This document shows, one piece after another, positions 10,500-23,214 of a DNA stretch of 64,000 nucleotides (positions are counted from its first letter, which is position 1; the number at the start of each line of letters is the position of its first letter). Under the pieces are notes generated by a model. It saw nothing but the letters and a program-made list of their open reading frames with translations. It was not told where the DNA came from and ran no database searches. The position numbers were made by a program, and so were the translations under genes. The stretch is taken from NCBI GenBank assembly GCA_027627225.1, contig CM051030.1, positions 22,364,105-22,428,104 of the forward strand. Direction: 5' to 3'. This stretch comes from Congeria kusceri (Eukaryota > Mollusca > Bivalvia > Myida > Dreissenidae).

Positions 10500-11520
10500 G
10501 GAACACGGACGCGGAACGCGGACGCGGATAACGGATAAGGCTACGTTTCCATGTGCCCGCGTGCGTATCCGTCGTCCGTCCATCCTTTTGCAAACCAATA
10601 CGGCCAAGAAGAAATTTAAATAAGGCCGCTTTTTCATATGTGCGTGAACCGTTATCCGTATCCGCGTCCGTGATCGTATCCGTATCCCTCGTCCGCATGT
10701 AGCTTTTCCATGTGTGCGTATCCGTACTGCGTAATATGATATTATGTATACAGTTTTGTATATTAATTATTATTTATTAACGGTAAGATTATATTGATTT
10801 ATAAAACTATTCTTCAATTTATCGTCGTGTATCGGCTAATAAACAACGATTTGGAATTCTAATGCGAAGGAATTAAACCACGTATTCACTGTGACGTCAC
10901 TTTCATATATAAACGCTGAACGAATGATATCACAATCGGAACTACATTTTGTTTGTTAAAATTATAAACGTGTAAGCCATTAGAAAGGTGGTAAATAAAA
11001 CGTATATTTAAATAGGTTTTGCAGTGTGATGTGGTAGTACATGGTTATGAAGGCTGTTCAGTTTGATAATTGCAAAAACAGTGGAGAATTGTCCTGTTAT
11101 TAATGGCAATAAATTGGTTGTAAAATATTTTGGATGAAAAGTACATATAATGTGTGCATTTAGGTAATTGTATCCTAATGTAGACACTATCTTTTAAATT
11201 TAAGTCAATATATAATATATACTAAGACGATATATAATATGCAAATATATTCATGAATATCGGCCCTGAATACTCGACAACTAGTCCGTGAATGTGTCCG
11301 TGTCCGTAATAATCGCTCACTGCCTGATTCGTCACGGATGCGGACACGGACACGGACGTATACGGACACGGACAAATGGAAACGACTCTGCGTATTTCAA
11401 CTGGAACGATATTTTATTTTACGGACACGGACGTGGATCACAGACACGGATAACGGACCACGCGCACATGGAAAAGCGGCCTAAGTGTTTCCATATGTTC
11501 GTAATCCGTATCCGTCGTAT
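10500..11520. repeat. CGGACA/TCCGTG-rich nested foldback repeats
   Basis: Two CGGACA-rich blocks (10500-10730 and 11285-11520) contain inverted partners. TAAGGCCGCTTTTTCATATG at about 10621 pairs with CACATGGAAAAGCGGCCTAA at about 11464-11483, and ATCCGTATCCGCGTCCGTGA pairs with the GGACGTGGATCACAGACACG region. This looks like a MITE of about 860 bp with subterminal hexamer repeats, nested in or next to a similar one (GCTACGTTTCCATGTG at 10533, TAGCTTTTCCATGTG at 10699). Confidence 0.55.
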
Positions 11521-11990
11521 AACACTCGAACATGTAAAAGCAGCATACTTTGAAAAAATACATTATGATATCTTTGATTTGACACCCCACTCCCACTATA
11601 CACATACTCTCTCGCGAAGGTCCCCCGCTACGAGCCATTGTTTCCTTTTCGCGAATCATCGTCACACTATTTCGCGAAAAGGAAACAAAGGCTCGTCATG
11701 ATAGCGCGAATTGCGTGGCGTGTGCTGTAGTTATTTCAAACATTAACGAAATTGCAGTGCAAAATCACCTGAGGAACACCTGATGAACTGAGATTTAAAA
11801 AAGCAGCATGATAAATGCATCTTTCTCATACACTAGTATTGTACGTCAAGCTAATTACTGTTCACATACATGCTATCATCGTATACAGAACTGGTTTACA
11901 ATTTATTTAGTAGTTTATGCGTGTGTCTGTATGCCACTAAAATAAGACAACATTATTATAAAATCATTAAAATCGTATATGTTCATTTAC

Positions 11991-12326
11991 CTTGTACTGT
12001 GATGGTGACGTTGTTGCTAAACATTGATAGACCATTTGCATTACTAACGGTGCACTGCCACCTGTCTCTATCCTGTTTACGGTCCACCTGAAGGAGAGTC
12101 AGGGTGTAGACAGTAGTACTGACACACGTGTAGTTGAATCTTTGTGGCACTGAGGTGGTATCTGATATGCATGTTCCTGATAACAGTGCGATGCTTAATT
12201 TTGGTGCACCATTCTGAACCCAACTCATAGGTATCACAGCACTAGGCAGGACACAGGTCAAAGTCAGTGGGTTGTTCTCTGCTACCACAGACACATCAGA
12301 TGTCAGAAGTGGGTTCTGTGCCAAAA
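11991..12326 (-). CDS. IgSF gene, Ig exon 1 (V-like N-terminal domain)
   Basis: 336 nt, phase 1-1, acceptor AAAAATTTCAG at 12327-12328, donor TACAAG|GTAAAT at 11991. It begins VLAQNPLLTSDVS directly after the signal-peptide exon. Strand B is LTLTCVLPSAV, strand C MSWVQNG, and strand F DRDRWQCTVSNANG; the RWQC form of strand F also occurs in the plus-strand V-like exon (REWQC, 44331-44678), which marks the N-terminal domain type in this cluster. Two further cysteines (SGTCISD and FNYTCVS) could form a second disulfide. This is the most likely ligand-facing domain. Confidence 0.88.
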
Positions 12327-12493
12327 CTGAAATTTTTAAAGAATGAATACATTCAAACTCAGAATATGTGTGATAAATAAAATAATAATAATACTTATTA
12401 TTATTATTAGTAGTAGTAGTAGTAGTAATAGTAGCAGTAGTAGTAGTAGTAGTAGTAGTAGTAGAAGCAGTAGTATTTTATGTATTATTATCA

Positions 12494-12535
<42 letters not shown>

Positions 12536-12722
12536 GTGTATTATCATTATTACTATTATTATTATTATTTATTACTATTATTATTACTTTTACTATTACT
12601 ACTACTGCTACTACTACTACTAATAATAATATTTTAATAACGCGTAAGAATCTGTTCTTGTCTGAATGTGAATATAGGTGATGACTGTAAAGTTTAGTAT
12701 TATTAATGATTTGCAACAATAC
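12327..12722. repeat. Intron 1 with long TTA/GTA microsatellites
   Basis: Runs of TTA, GTA/AGT and TTA again occupy about 12380-12640, inside the short intron between the signal-peptide exon and the V-like exon. Long poly-L, poly-I and poly-S ORFs on both strands here are products of the triplet repeat. Confidence 0.85.
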
Positions 12723-12783
12723 CTGAATAATAAATATTAATCCAAATAATAATTATATAAATTGGCAAAACTGCTACGTCCAT
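12723..12783 (-). CDS. IgSF gene, start codon and signal-peptide exon
   Basis: The minus-strand ATG at 12783-12781 opens a 20-codon exon reading MDVAVLPIYIIIIWINIYYS, ending one base into a codon at TTCAG|GTATTG (12723). The phase-1 junction joins exactly to the V-like exon, giving ...YYS-VLAQNP. The strongly hydrophobic stretch with a small residue at the likely cleavage site is a secretory signal peptide. It is too short for an ORF scan; I found it by requiring a phase-1 donor upstream of the V exon. It fixes the 5' end of the coding sequence; the 5' UTR and promoter upstream are not identifiable. Confidence 0.78.
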
Positions 12784-14365
12784 TGTACAATTTAACACAG
12801 TCACGAAATCCCGTTTCTAAACCATAAACATGTACTCCTGAAATACTCTATTGAAACAGGACGTTATATGCTGAACATAATGAAACAGTTTAGAACGCTG
12901 TGTAAACTTCGGCGCGTGTAATCGGAAACGTTTTTAATCGCACTGACATGTACATTATAAAGAAGTAGGCCATCTATGTATTATCGGAAATACCTTTGAA
13001 TTAGCATTTACAGATATGAAAACTAAAGAAACCGTGCACTATAGTTATTCGGTGAACAACATAGGGTATCACAGAGAGCAGTTGAACAATTTCAATTGCA
13101 TAATAGCAGCGTATACTTAAATTGCGTGACGCTGGCTGAATTGACAAACAAATTGTATTAAATTATGTCTGCAGTTATTTATGACACTACTAACTGATGG
13201 AATGTGAAGAATGGTATAATCTAATATATGTTCATTCTCGAGAACCACGCCTATATGCACATACACGGGATTCCGTCAAGTCTATAATGCAAACACTAAT
13301 AAGCAATGACTGATATAAAACTGTTTTCCTTAAAACATTTGTACAGTCACTCGCGCAAATTGTTTCTGTACACAAAGAACACAATCTAACGGATTGAACA
13401 ACTCGAAGAAAACAATAATGGTGTAATGTGTTCGTTGTTGCATTATTAGAAATGACGTTTTTGCGGTGAAGAGCGTGCGAATGTTCACACGAGATTAGGT
13501 TTCGCATGCGCAAATAAATTCCTTCTTTGTTACATATAAAATATTCAAAGTTTGATCTCAATTTTCACCATGACCAAGCTACTTTCCAATATAACACCAT
13601 AAATTGTTGGAAAGATAAGGCCATGCACTTTTGAAAAAACAGCATGTCAAAAAATTATATGCGTTGTAACTAAACATATTCACGTTAGAAAAAAATACTT
13701 GTTTTTGACGGGCATGGAGGCTGCCATTTTGCGCATGAATACATTGGCCACAATTCTGAAGCTAGGAACCACTAGACAAAGTAGTGCACACAAACAGGCT
13801 TTTTTTCTTATTGCTTACATACATACCTTTAAAATGATACCAAAACATATCATTTAAACGGTATTTTACAAATTCTATGCATCCTGCACTCCACCATATG
13901 TGCTTATTATCTAACTGACGGAAGGAACATCTGATAAGTCTGATAAGTATAGAAACGTTTACAAGCTTATTTTCGCATTGTCGTTGTTCATCGAGATGTG
14001 GCGTTAATAAATCACACGGGCTAATGGCCTCGTTGTTTAATTCCTCAGAACAGAACGTTAAACCGTTGTTTATTTAGCAAATAAGCAACACTAACTCGAA
14101 AACTACTTTTATATACGAATGGCGCGTATTGTAAAAACGGTATTAACTTAATATGTTGTTTTTTATGAGTTAAAAACCGCGTTCTTGTAAAGATATGGTA
14201 AAAATGACATAATTTGTGAGCGTACAATAAGACGTTTAAAAAAACAGTTGTGTTCACACCATAATGGTGAACCTAGCTACTTGATGTATGAATGTGCAAT
14301 ATAATTAGTATTTAAACAAAACAATTCGGATATATGTAGTTTGTTTTTACATGTGAATTATTTTG
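12784..14365. other. Non-coding, upstream of the IgSF gene
   Basis: The promoter and 5' UTR of the minus-strand gene should lie in the left part, but I see no TATA box or initiator I can support. The ORF at 13232-13561 has no recognisable domain. Confidence 0.5.
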
Positions 14366-14367
14366 TA

Positions 14368-14782
14368 CGGAATCCTGATTCCGCCAGTTCAATTTCGCCC
14401 TGTGCCATGCGACGTTTTAATAATTTCTGCTTGCAGATATTGCTCTAATAAATTTGATAATAATAATCGTCAAGCGTTCGCGTTTCTATGATAAACAAAG
14501 CTATAAGTGTCGCCCATTTCTCGAATCGTCAAGCACACGTAGCGACGATGCGACATTTGGGTGATAATTATCGCTGTGTACAAGATCGACATTTGGGCGA
14601 TAATTATCCTTTTAAACTAGTTTATAGACACGCGATATCTTGATGATAATTATCGTCCAAATTTCTTGTGTCCATGTTTTGCTGATTGCGAGATCTATAG
14701 AAAATAAAATTAAAAATGTCGCGTTGTCGCATCGCCGCCACTTTTTACATAGCGAAATTGAACTGGCAAAAACTGGATTCCG
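14368..14782. mobile_element. 415 bp TIR MITE flanked by TA
   Basis: The left end starts TACGGAATCC and continues GCCAGTTCAATTTCGC; the reverse complement of the right end starts TACGGAATCC and continues GCCAGTTCAATTTCGC. The inverted repeats are about 33 bp and TA is present on each side (14366-14367, 14783-14784). GGTGATAATTATC-like palindromic blocks lie inside. This fits a Tc1/mariner-type MITE. The ORFs at 14640-14916 read through it and are not real genes. Confidence 0.75.
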
Positions 14783-14784
14783 TA

Positions 14785-15120
14785 GTTTTTATATGTATTC
14801 TTGGTTTTTTGAAATCGCAAATGCAGCTCGTTTTCTTATATTATGGGGGCAAAAACATATACTTTTATACTTTTAAGGATCATCGTCATATAATACATTT
14901 AACATATTTGAAATAACACAAACATTCTGTTTCACTTCGGTAGGATACCGTACATTATGCTTTCATATCTTTTCAGGCAAATGTTTACACGGTAATAAGA
15001 AAATACTGGTCAAACGAAAGAGAACTTGTGCGGTGAAATGTATCCTTTACCACAGTTATTGCACATTGTTCAGTGCGTATAAACTAACTCCTTAGAATTA
15101 AAGGATTTGAATTGAAATGC

Positions 15121-15163
<43 letters not shown>

Positions 15164-16066
15164 AATGATGATGATGATGATATCGATTATGCTTACGTTA
15201 ATGATAATTATGATTAATCTCTCAATGAACTTGAGTTAGTGTTTGACGCTGGTTAGGCAAAACCACCGACTTTCAAGTTTACCAAAAGAATCTCGCTTTC
15301 AGCGTATACCTTAGCCTTCAGATAAAAGTGTTGTGATTTATAATCAATTTTTTTACCTTAAAGATCAACTTCTTAATAACTTTTTTTTCACAATGTGATG
15401 CCAACCGACTACCCAAAAAAAAGCGCTTGATTTCTCCCCAATACACGTCTGTCACTAAAATATGAAACAATATAGTAGTGATTGACATATAACTGGCTAA
15501 AAAGTGGTGTGTATAAATAACAATAACAATGTATCCACTATACGTATACTAACTGCATCTTTACTACAGGACTTCTAAAGCAAAACCAGGAAACTACTTC
15601 ATTTTGTTTCGTACTAGTAGTAGACACTATCAGTGAATGATAGCATGGTCATGTTAGAGCTGTTTGATCAAAATGATAACACTTGAAAGCAGTTCACTCC
15701 GTACTATTTAGATTTTAATAATCGTCAGCGATGTCGCAACCTAACTGCATTTGGAAACGTCCGTTAAACTGTTTATAAAATATAGTTGCTACGTGTATTG
15801 TGTAGCCGTACAAACACATTATTTCAAAAATAAGCCCGCCCTTATTATTATTTGACAACTCGGTCACAAAACGACACATTTATGCCACGTCAGGAATTTA
15901 GTGGCTTACAGGCAAAGTTGAGGCATTCAACTTGGAATTCGAGGTACGGAGTAATCCGTTGAGAGCTGCAAATGTTAAGTTAAATATCAAATAAAATGCG
16001 TTGAATTTTATGGAGATATGCAATTATAAGATTGCGTGTTATTTCATGGGAAAGAAAGCTATACAT
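14785..16066. repeat. Non-coding with a GAT microsatellite
   Basis: A (GAT)n run at about 15119-15182. Nothing else is recognisable apart from AT-rich sequence. Confidence 0.7.
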
Positions 16067-18985
16067 AACAAGAGGGCCATGATGGCCCAAAGTGCTCACC
16101 TGAATACGAGCAATGACAGTGACCAGCTCTGATATCTGATTGACATTGCCTGCAAACTGACCCACATCAGACAGATATCTTACTGTTGTTGACCTAGCTG
16201 GCAATTGACAGGTGCTATACAGATGCATATCCTGCCTTTTGGAGTTAACCTGGTAATTATACAGATGCCTACCGGCCTACTTCTGTTATTCACCCGGCAA
16301 TTTATAGATGCAATACAGATGCATTCACGGTCAAAACTTTAGGGAACAAGACTGAAGCAATCGGTGATATGTTTACCATGCCCAAACACACTAACCTTGC
16401 ACAGAGGTTCATCCATTCTCTACAATCGCATGAGGTTCAAACATCCAGCTGTTTTAAAAATACGACGTTTTGCTACTTATTATTATGGAACAATAATTAA
16501 AACAGTCGCAAGTGACAGCAATAAAGACACCTGTCAGCTTTACTTTTATCATCGATTAGGACTAGTCAATCAAACAGATCATCGTATTAGATGTTATTGC
16601 ATTGTAATTGCATGTTAATGTGTTGTAAAAAATGGTTAGCTTATCGGTGAACAGCTCAAAAACCAAAACCGATTAACCGCTAACTAAAATACTCTTTTTT
16701 TCTCATCCTACTGAAACATGAAGTCTCTTTCCTGACTATAGTCCATTTTTGCTTTTTTCAACAAACACTGGCCAATAACTACCCCAATCTAGGCAGTTAT
16801 TTGGTTTATTATAAGATCGTTTGGTCATACACAATATGTGCAAGTTTAATCTAGATTAGATGAATAATGAAGTTCCTATATTGCACAAAGCCCATATTTG
16901 TTTTCTCATAAAAAAGTGGGAAATAACTTAAGTCTTCTTGGTTCTTTCTAGCCCATCATTGCACCAGCTGAGATCATATGGTCATACATAATCTGTGCAA
17001 GATTTTTCAACATTGAATTAAACGTTAATTTTCTATGGAGACTGGAAACCAATTATTGACACATTATTAATTTTTTCACAAACAATGGCCGATATTTCTG
17101 GTCTTTTTAGTCCGAAATGGCCAATATTCGACTTCAACTGAGACCTTATGGTCATACACAAACTGTGCAACTTAAGTCCAGCTTACACACAAAATGAAGT
17201 CTATATCTTCCACATTGTCCATTTTTGCGCATGTTTTCTCACAAACTACGGGCAATAACTTTGATGTCTGTACTCTAATTTAGACTATTTGGGGATTATT
17301 TATTATGTTATGCTCATCCATACGCTGTGTTTAGTTAAGATCGGATGAAAAATAAAGACTGTATCTTGTGCAAACCTTTCTCAACATCCAATCAAATGTT
17401 GTAAAACTTTTCCGCCAGTAGTCCGGAATAAATAATACAGTGCATCGGCTAGTTTAAAAGAAATCCACACCACGGCCTGTACAAAATGGCTCCATTTCTT
17501 TTCAGACGTTAATGCAAAAATGAACCGATGTGGAAAAATTCAGACAAATCTCTTTACTTTGTTTACGTTTTTGACTAATGTCCAGCTCTGCGCTCTCTAC
17601 TCTACTTTTCAATTTAAATGCCAGTGTTAACAGGCCGTGTAACATGACCTTGGGAAAATTCCCCGTTAATATCGCATATTCGACAGGCAACATTCCATAA
17701 AATACACTAGCTGACTAACTTGCGCCTATTAAAAGTATACACGACAACAACACTGAATCGTTCTAACAAGAATCCAGAGAACCATTGTCAATAAGATTAA
17801 GGAATGGAGAATTACTTATATTTATAAACTTACAATGCATGTTTATTTGAATAACAGTTGGTAGATCTATTTATTAAGAGTTATTTAGAAGTGCATTTTC
17901 TCTCATCTACTTCTGCAGAGGCTATTCAATGTATGAATACATTTTGCATCTTCCTATAAATAGACACTTTCGGAAGCTTCGAATATATGTAATTTAATTT
18001 GATTTAAATTTGGTATATTTTCTTTACGTGCGTTTTATCAATCCATTAAAACTATCATAGTTATACATAAAAACGCTCGAGATGTATTTTCCCAAATGAA
18101 TATAAATCTTATTCGCTACTATTTAATATAACTTTACGTTTTTTATCGCAGCATGAAGTCAAATCATTATTTTTAATTGCGATGAATGTACCCTGATGTG
18201 TGTTTTTATTTGGCACACATAGTATAAATGCTTAATCCATACCAAATCTGATAAACGCTCATATTTATTATCGTAATTATTTTCTTGGAAACAATGTAAC
18301 TTCTAGTAAATTTTGATTTGCCTAACAAATATTGTATATATTATTTTGGTAAAAACAAACATCTCTGATGAAAATATAAGCGGTAAGAGCAGTTAATTGT
18401 ACGGACATTACACTATTAAGATATCTTAAACATAGTTTCCCGGGGACAAAATGATGCTCTGTATCATTTTTTTTCTTGTGTAATACTGATGTTTCTACCG
18501 AATTCTAGTGTAGAGGTTATTCAAACTACAAATATACATTTTTTATATAGACTATGAATAAATGACTTGTAAACTAAAATAATTTAATCACAAAAAACGC
18601 TTCAATATATATATATATATTTCGTTGTAATTGTAACATGCTTAGTTTTACTTTGTGTACATAAATATACTGACGTTGATGAGCAGATGAGTCTGACGTT
18701 TTTGGTTATTCAAGTAGCATTAATCTAAAACATGGGACAATTCATTGCATTGACATGAAATAATGATATTCTTTTTTTATTAATTTCAAATATAGACACA
18801 TTTCATACTACTGTTTTACAACCATTTTCAACATACGCCGAAAATCATTTTTAAATATATTTCTCGTTTCTCATGAAAAAGGGGCAATAACCCTAATGTT
18901 CCTAGTCCTATCTGGACCATTATCGAAACGGTCTAGTTTTTGTTGTCATACACCTATAACAATATCTCACCGAGCACTTCGGCGT
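16067..18985 (-). mobile_element. Helitron-like element copy 2, degenerate and split
   Basis: It starts with AACAAGAGGGCCATGATGGC, then CCCAAAGTGCTCACCTGA, as in copy 1. Degenerate core units of about 160 bp lie at 16720-17370 (CATACACAAACTGTGCAA, GGGCAATAACTTTGATG). A further core fragment and the other end (CACCGAGCACTTCGG) lie at about 18870-18985. The 17.4-18.85 kb stretch between them is unrelated AT-rich DNA, either an insertion or two separate fragments. Confidence 0.5.
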
Positions 18986-20083
18986 AAAAATTAATATTGA
19001 AATGTCATTTTTTTGCGCTTAATATACTACAAGAGGACCAAGCTGTGACTTCACGGACCCCAGATTGTTCGGTCCCTACTATGGAGACTTCTCGGACACT
19101 AGATTGTACGGACACTATAAGAAAACGTATCGGCCCCCAAAATTACTTTGGGATAAACCCAATAAAATAAACCAATTTTTGGATTTCGAAATATTTTCGT
19201 AGAAACGTTGCTTGGGTGATGTATCCCCTGCCAAATTCCAAGGGGTGCGGAAGTTTGGTCTTACATAGCTAAAGTCAGCTTTGACTGTCTTCTGAACAGA
19301 AAGCACTTCCTGGATATGGAAATAATTTCACAAAAATATTCTTTGTGTAATCCTCTACCAAATTTCTTCAAATAATTGTGAACTGTTAGAAAACAGCGGT
19401 CAGGGAGGTGTTTGATATGTGTTACGGTATGGGATGGGCGACTACGACAGTTTTCTTGTCTGAACAATGGTACTGATTTTTTATAAATGTCAGTTAAATA
19501 TTATTTAAGCACTCTATATACCAAACATGTTGATTTTAAGAAGTTTCTTTTTCGAACTAGTAAGACCCGTTCTATGATATTTGGTACATTGTTTCATTTG
19601 ATCCTTTGTTAAGTTAATTTTAATCAATACAATCAATGTTTTTATCACACCTTAACACATCTGAACATTAATTAGAATCTATTATCATTGCACATTGTAA
19701 ATACACCCCATGCTGTTGTTCAAAACATTCTCTAGCTTAAAGTGCATCAGTATGTGTTTGTGAGCTTGTATTGTTTCCGGATTGATTATAATGGTCAATC
19801 TAGCAATGTTTGTTTTGTCATATTGTGCAGGTCCCTTTAACATCATTGCTGCAGTCCTAAATGTAAGACAACATATTGTGTTTCTAATATCAGTAAATGC
19901 TCTTTGAGTTTTGGGTCTTTTCCAAAACCCATATCGACCATGGCAGACTGCCCCAACCTAAATTTCTTGATATTCGTGTTGGCTGTTAATATCACACAAT
20001 TGAAAGTGTAAGGACACGTTTGAAAACTGCGTTTATGCTCATCTGAACACGAAGTCATCGGTGAGATATTGGTTTAGTAGACC
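18986..20083. other. Non-coding, no supported gene
   Basis: It contains one degenerate copy of a CTCGGACACTAGATT-type block (19080-19120), related to the tandem units at 57.36-57.6 kb. No other feature recognised. Confidence 0.5.
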
Positions 20084-20830
20084 ACTCCTGAGTCTTCCGT
20101 CATCCGTGTGCCGTCAACAATTTATTTCGTTCTCACGCTGGAGACTTCACTTTTGAACCAATCTTAACCAAACTTGCTCAGTTTGTGTATGACAATAAAA
20201 TCTCGGAAGGGATTGTTATTGAGCCAGATTACACAAGTAACACAAGAGTTATTGCCCCTTTTTCATGCAAAAATTTGCAAAAACGCATTTTTCCAACATA
20301 TCCAATCTTAACCTTTCACAGTTTGTGTATGATCATCACATCTCAGCAGACGCCAAAAGTAAGCCAGATGGTGTTTCAAACACCAGAGTTATTGCCCTTT
20401 GTTTTTTAATATACAAAAATTGACATAATTCAGGATAGAGACTTCATTTTTCGTTCTATCTTCACCAATCTTGCACAGTTTGTCTATGACCGTGATATTT
20501 CATTTAAAGTCGTACATAAGATAGATCGGACGAGAAACACCGGAGTTATTGCTCTTGTTTGTGAGAAAATATATGAAAAAATGGACATTATTCAGGATAG
20601 AGACTTCTGGGGTCAGAACTGGCTACATTCCGGGAGTCACATGGTCTTTATAGACTTAAATAGCGACATTTAAAAATCTCCTGAAACCGCAAGGCCCGGA
20701 GGTTTGTATCATCGTATAGTGGTCTTCTACAAAAATTGTTCAAATTATGTATCTTGGGTAAAAATTGACAATGCCCCAGGGGTCACAGGGTTTTACAGTG
20801 GAATCACTTGAATTCGCGGGGTAAACATTT
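20084..20830. mobile_element. Chimeric fragment joining two 160-bp-type core repeats
   Basis: 20100-20607 matches the 158 bp core of the Helitron-like elements (CAGTTTGTGTATGA, ACACCAGAGTTATTGCCC) in inverse orientation. From about 20608 the sequence switches to the 164 bp core seen at 25.24-26.1 kb (GGGAGTCACATGGTCTTTAT, AAGGCCCGGAGGTTTGTAT). Confidence 0.6.
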
Positions 20831-21429
20831 CGCGCACTTCGCGCAGTCTTCAATTCGCGCAACTACGGTTTTGGAAAAGCAACAAACATAATTTGGTTTT
20901 AACACAAACTATGTGTCAATTATGCAATATTACGACCAACCAGACAGAACGCCAATGAAAGGTCCAATTGTGATAGCTTGTTTGTTGCAATAAACACTTA
21001 TGGTAGTACCGGATTAGGCTCTTAATTGACAACAGTGGTTGCAGATTTAGGTGAGACAATTGATACAATATATCACGTTATGTCAAACTGACACCGTGTT
21101 GTTAAGTATAGGCTGATTGAAATTCTCCTTCGGCTCCACATCGCGGGGCGCTAATTTTTTATTCAAAAGATATACTTGTGAAAAGTAACATCTTCATGTT
21201 CCTTTTACTCATCGTATTACGAGTGTTCAACATCATGCCTTTGCGTAACTGTGCTATAGAAATACGAATGCATAAAAATGCATTAAGAAATGTTTATACA
21301 ACAGTAAAGATCTCAATGTACTCTGAGCTACAAAGTGTTTTATGGCAACCAATGCACCCACGCTTTCCAATCGGATGACCTGATGTTGTACATGTCGGCA
21401 TTACAAAAAGTAAACACAGCATAACAGAT

Positions 21430-23210
21430 TCAAATGCAGACCTGGCTCTGTATTTAGATATGCATTCAGCTCTGCATCTGTATAATATAATATAAATATT
21501 TCAGAGTCATACTTCTACTTTACAATGTTAAAATCAACATAAAACACCGAACCAAATACAGACCTGGATCTGCATTCAGCTCTGTAATCAGCTCTGCATT
21601 GCAAATTTACGACACAAAACACATATGCGTCATACCACTACTTGCTGGTACAACAAGCGCCCAAAATAACACCTGATGACCGAATAGCAATGTAGTCAGC
21701 TCTATAATGAAATCCTATGATATAGAATATATTTGCACAATACTATTACAAGCTGTTATAAAAACAACCAAAATAGCAGAAAGCGAATACAGACCTGGAT
21801 ATGTATTCAGCTCTGTATTCAGCTCTGCATTGCTAGTCTATAATACTGAACACATTTGCGATTTGATACAAAACTGGCTATGTAGTAAGATCTGCATTCA
21901 GCTCTGCATTGCAAGCCTATGATATGAAATACATTGGCGCCATACAACTACTCGAAGTAATGAAAACAATCTTGAACACCGGATCGAATACGGAACTGGC
22001 TCTGTATTCAGATCTACATTCAGGTCTGCATTGCAAATCTGAGACAAGAAACATATATGCCGAACCTCCACTCGAAATTGTTGAAATGAAAATAACACAC
22101 ACGAAACCGAATACAGACCTTGCTCTGCATTTTGCAATGTATTCCGCTCTGCATCGTAAACCTATGAGTTAAAACAGAAATACTTTTGCGTCCTGTTTCT
22201 ACTCGCTGTAACAAAACACACCCATGATAACACATGTCCGAATACAGATCTGGCTCTGTATTCAGCATTTGCATCGCAATCCTGTGATAGAAAAGTCATT
22301 TTTACTATACACTACACGCTATTATAAAAACAACAAACCAAACGACCTGGCTCTGTCTTCAGCTCTGTATTCAGCTCTGCATTGAATACCTTCGTTAGAA
22401 AACACATTTGCGTCATACCACTACACGTTGTTATAAAACACAAACACCGAAACTAATACCGAACCGAATACAAATATGGCGCTTGATGCAGCTCTGTAAT
22501 CAGCTCTGCATTGCCGGACTATGATGGTAAACACATTTCTGTGATACCAGTACTGACTGTTACAAAAACACACAAAATAATATCGGATCGAATACAGACC
22601 TGGTCGTCTATTCATAACTTTATTTAGCTGTGAATTGCAAACCTTTGATATAAGACACTTTTGATATTATACCAATGCGCACTTTTATGAACAGCAGTCA
22701 AAAATAACACAGACCTGGCTCTGGAATAAGCTGGGTATTCATGTCTTTATGCCAGACTATGTAGTAAACACACATTTTCATTATACCGCTATAACACGAG
22801 ATCGGATATAGACCTGTCTCTGTATTTTGTCTTGTGTTCAAATCTGCATTGCCAGCCTATGATAGTTTACACATTTCCGATATATCACAATACGTTATTA
22901 TAAAATGCATTCCTAGAAACACGGTCTGAATTCGGCTCTGTATTCAGCCCTTTATTGGGCACTGCCCTTTATAATGCAAACCTATGATAGTAAACAAATT
23001 TGCGCCATACCACTACACACTCTTGTAAAAAGTACTCAAAATAACTCCGGGTCGAATACAGATCTGGCTCTGGATTCAGCTCCGTATTCAGCTCTGCTTG
23101 AATAGTAAACACATTAGCGCCATACAACTGTCATGAATTGCACTTCCTTGACGGAAAGTGTTCAGACCTGGCTCTGCATTCAGTACTGTCTTCAGCTCTG
23201 GAGTAGTAAA
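21430..23210. repeat. Degenerate satellite, ~115 bp x ~15-16
   Basis: Marker strings AATACAGACCTGGCTCTG and TTCAGCTCTGCATTGCAA recur at about 21436, 21558, 21675, 21790, 21875, 21985, 22110, 22240, 22342, 22465, 22590, 22705, 22808, 22925, 23055 and 23165, an average spacing near 115 bp. Each unit also has ACACATTTGCGCCATACCAC and a CTGTTATAAAAACA block. Units are diverged, so the array is old. The small ORFs in it are accidental. Confidence 0.85.
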
Positions 23211-23214
23211 AAGA

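Larger units (their letters stand above)
8455..11990. other. 3.5 kb intron 2 of the IgSF gene, filled with repeats
   Basis: Between the V-like exon and Ig exon 2. It holds a TTCGAATATTCG-bearing foldback element (8651-9515), a GAT microsatellite (9600-9735), CGGACA-rich foldback repeats (10500-11520) and part of a TTACAGTAC-type MITE (to about 11730). I see no further exon. It is the largest intron in the gene. Confidence 0.6.

Noticed and set aside
10422..11701. ORFs rich in Arg/Asp/Thr
   Set aside because: Products of the CGGACA hexamer-rich foldback repeat.
12336..12719. Poly-Leu/Ile and poly-Ser ORFs
   Set aside because: Translation of TTA/GTA microsatellites within intron 1 of the IgSF gene.
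13232..13561. 109-codon minus ORF upstream of the IgSF gene
   Set aside because: No domain, no splice signals in phase with the gene, and the signal-peptide exon at 12723-12783 already explains the 5' end.
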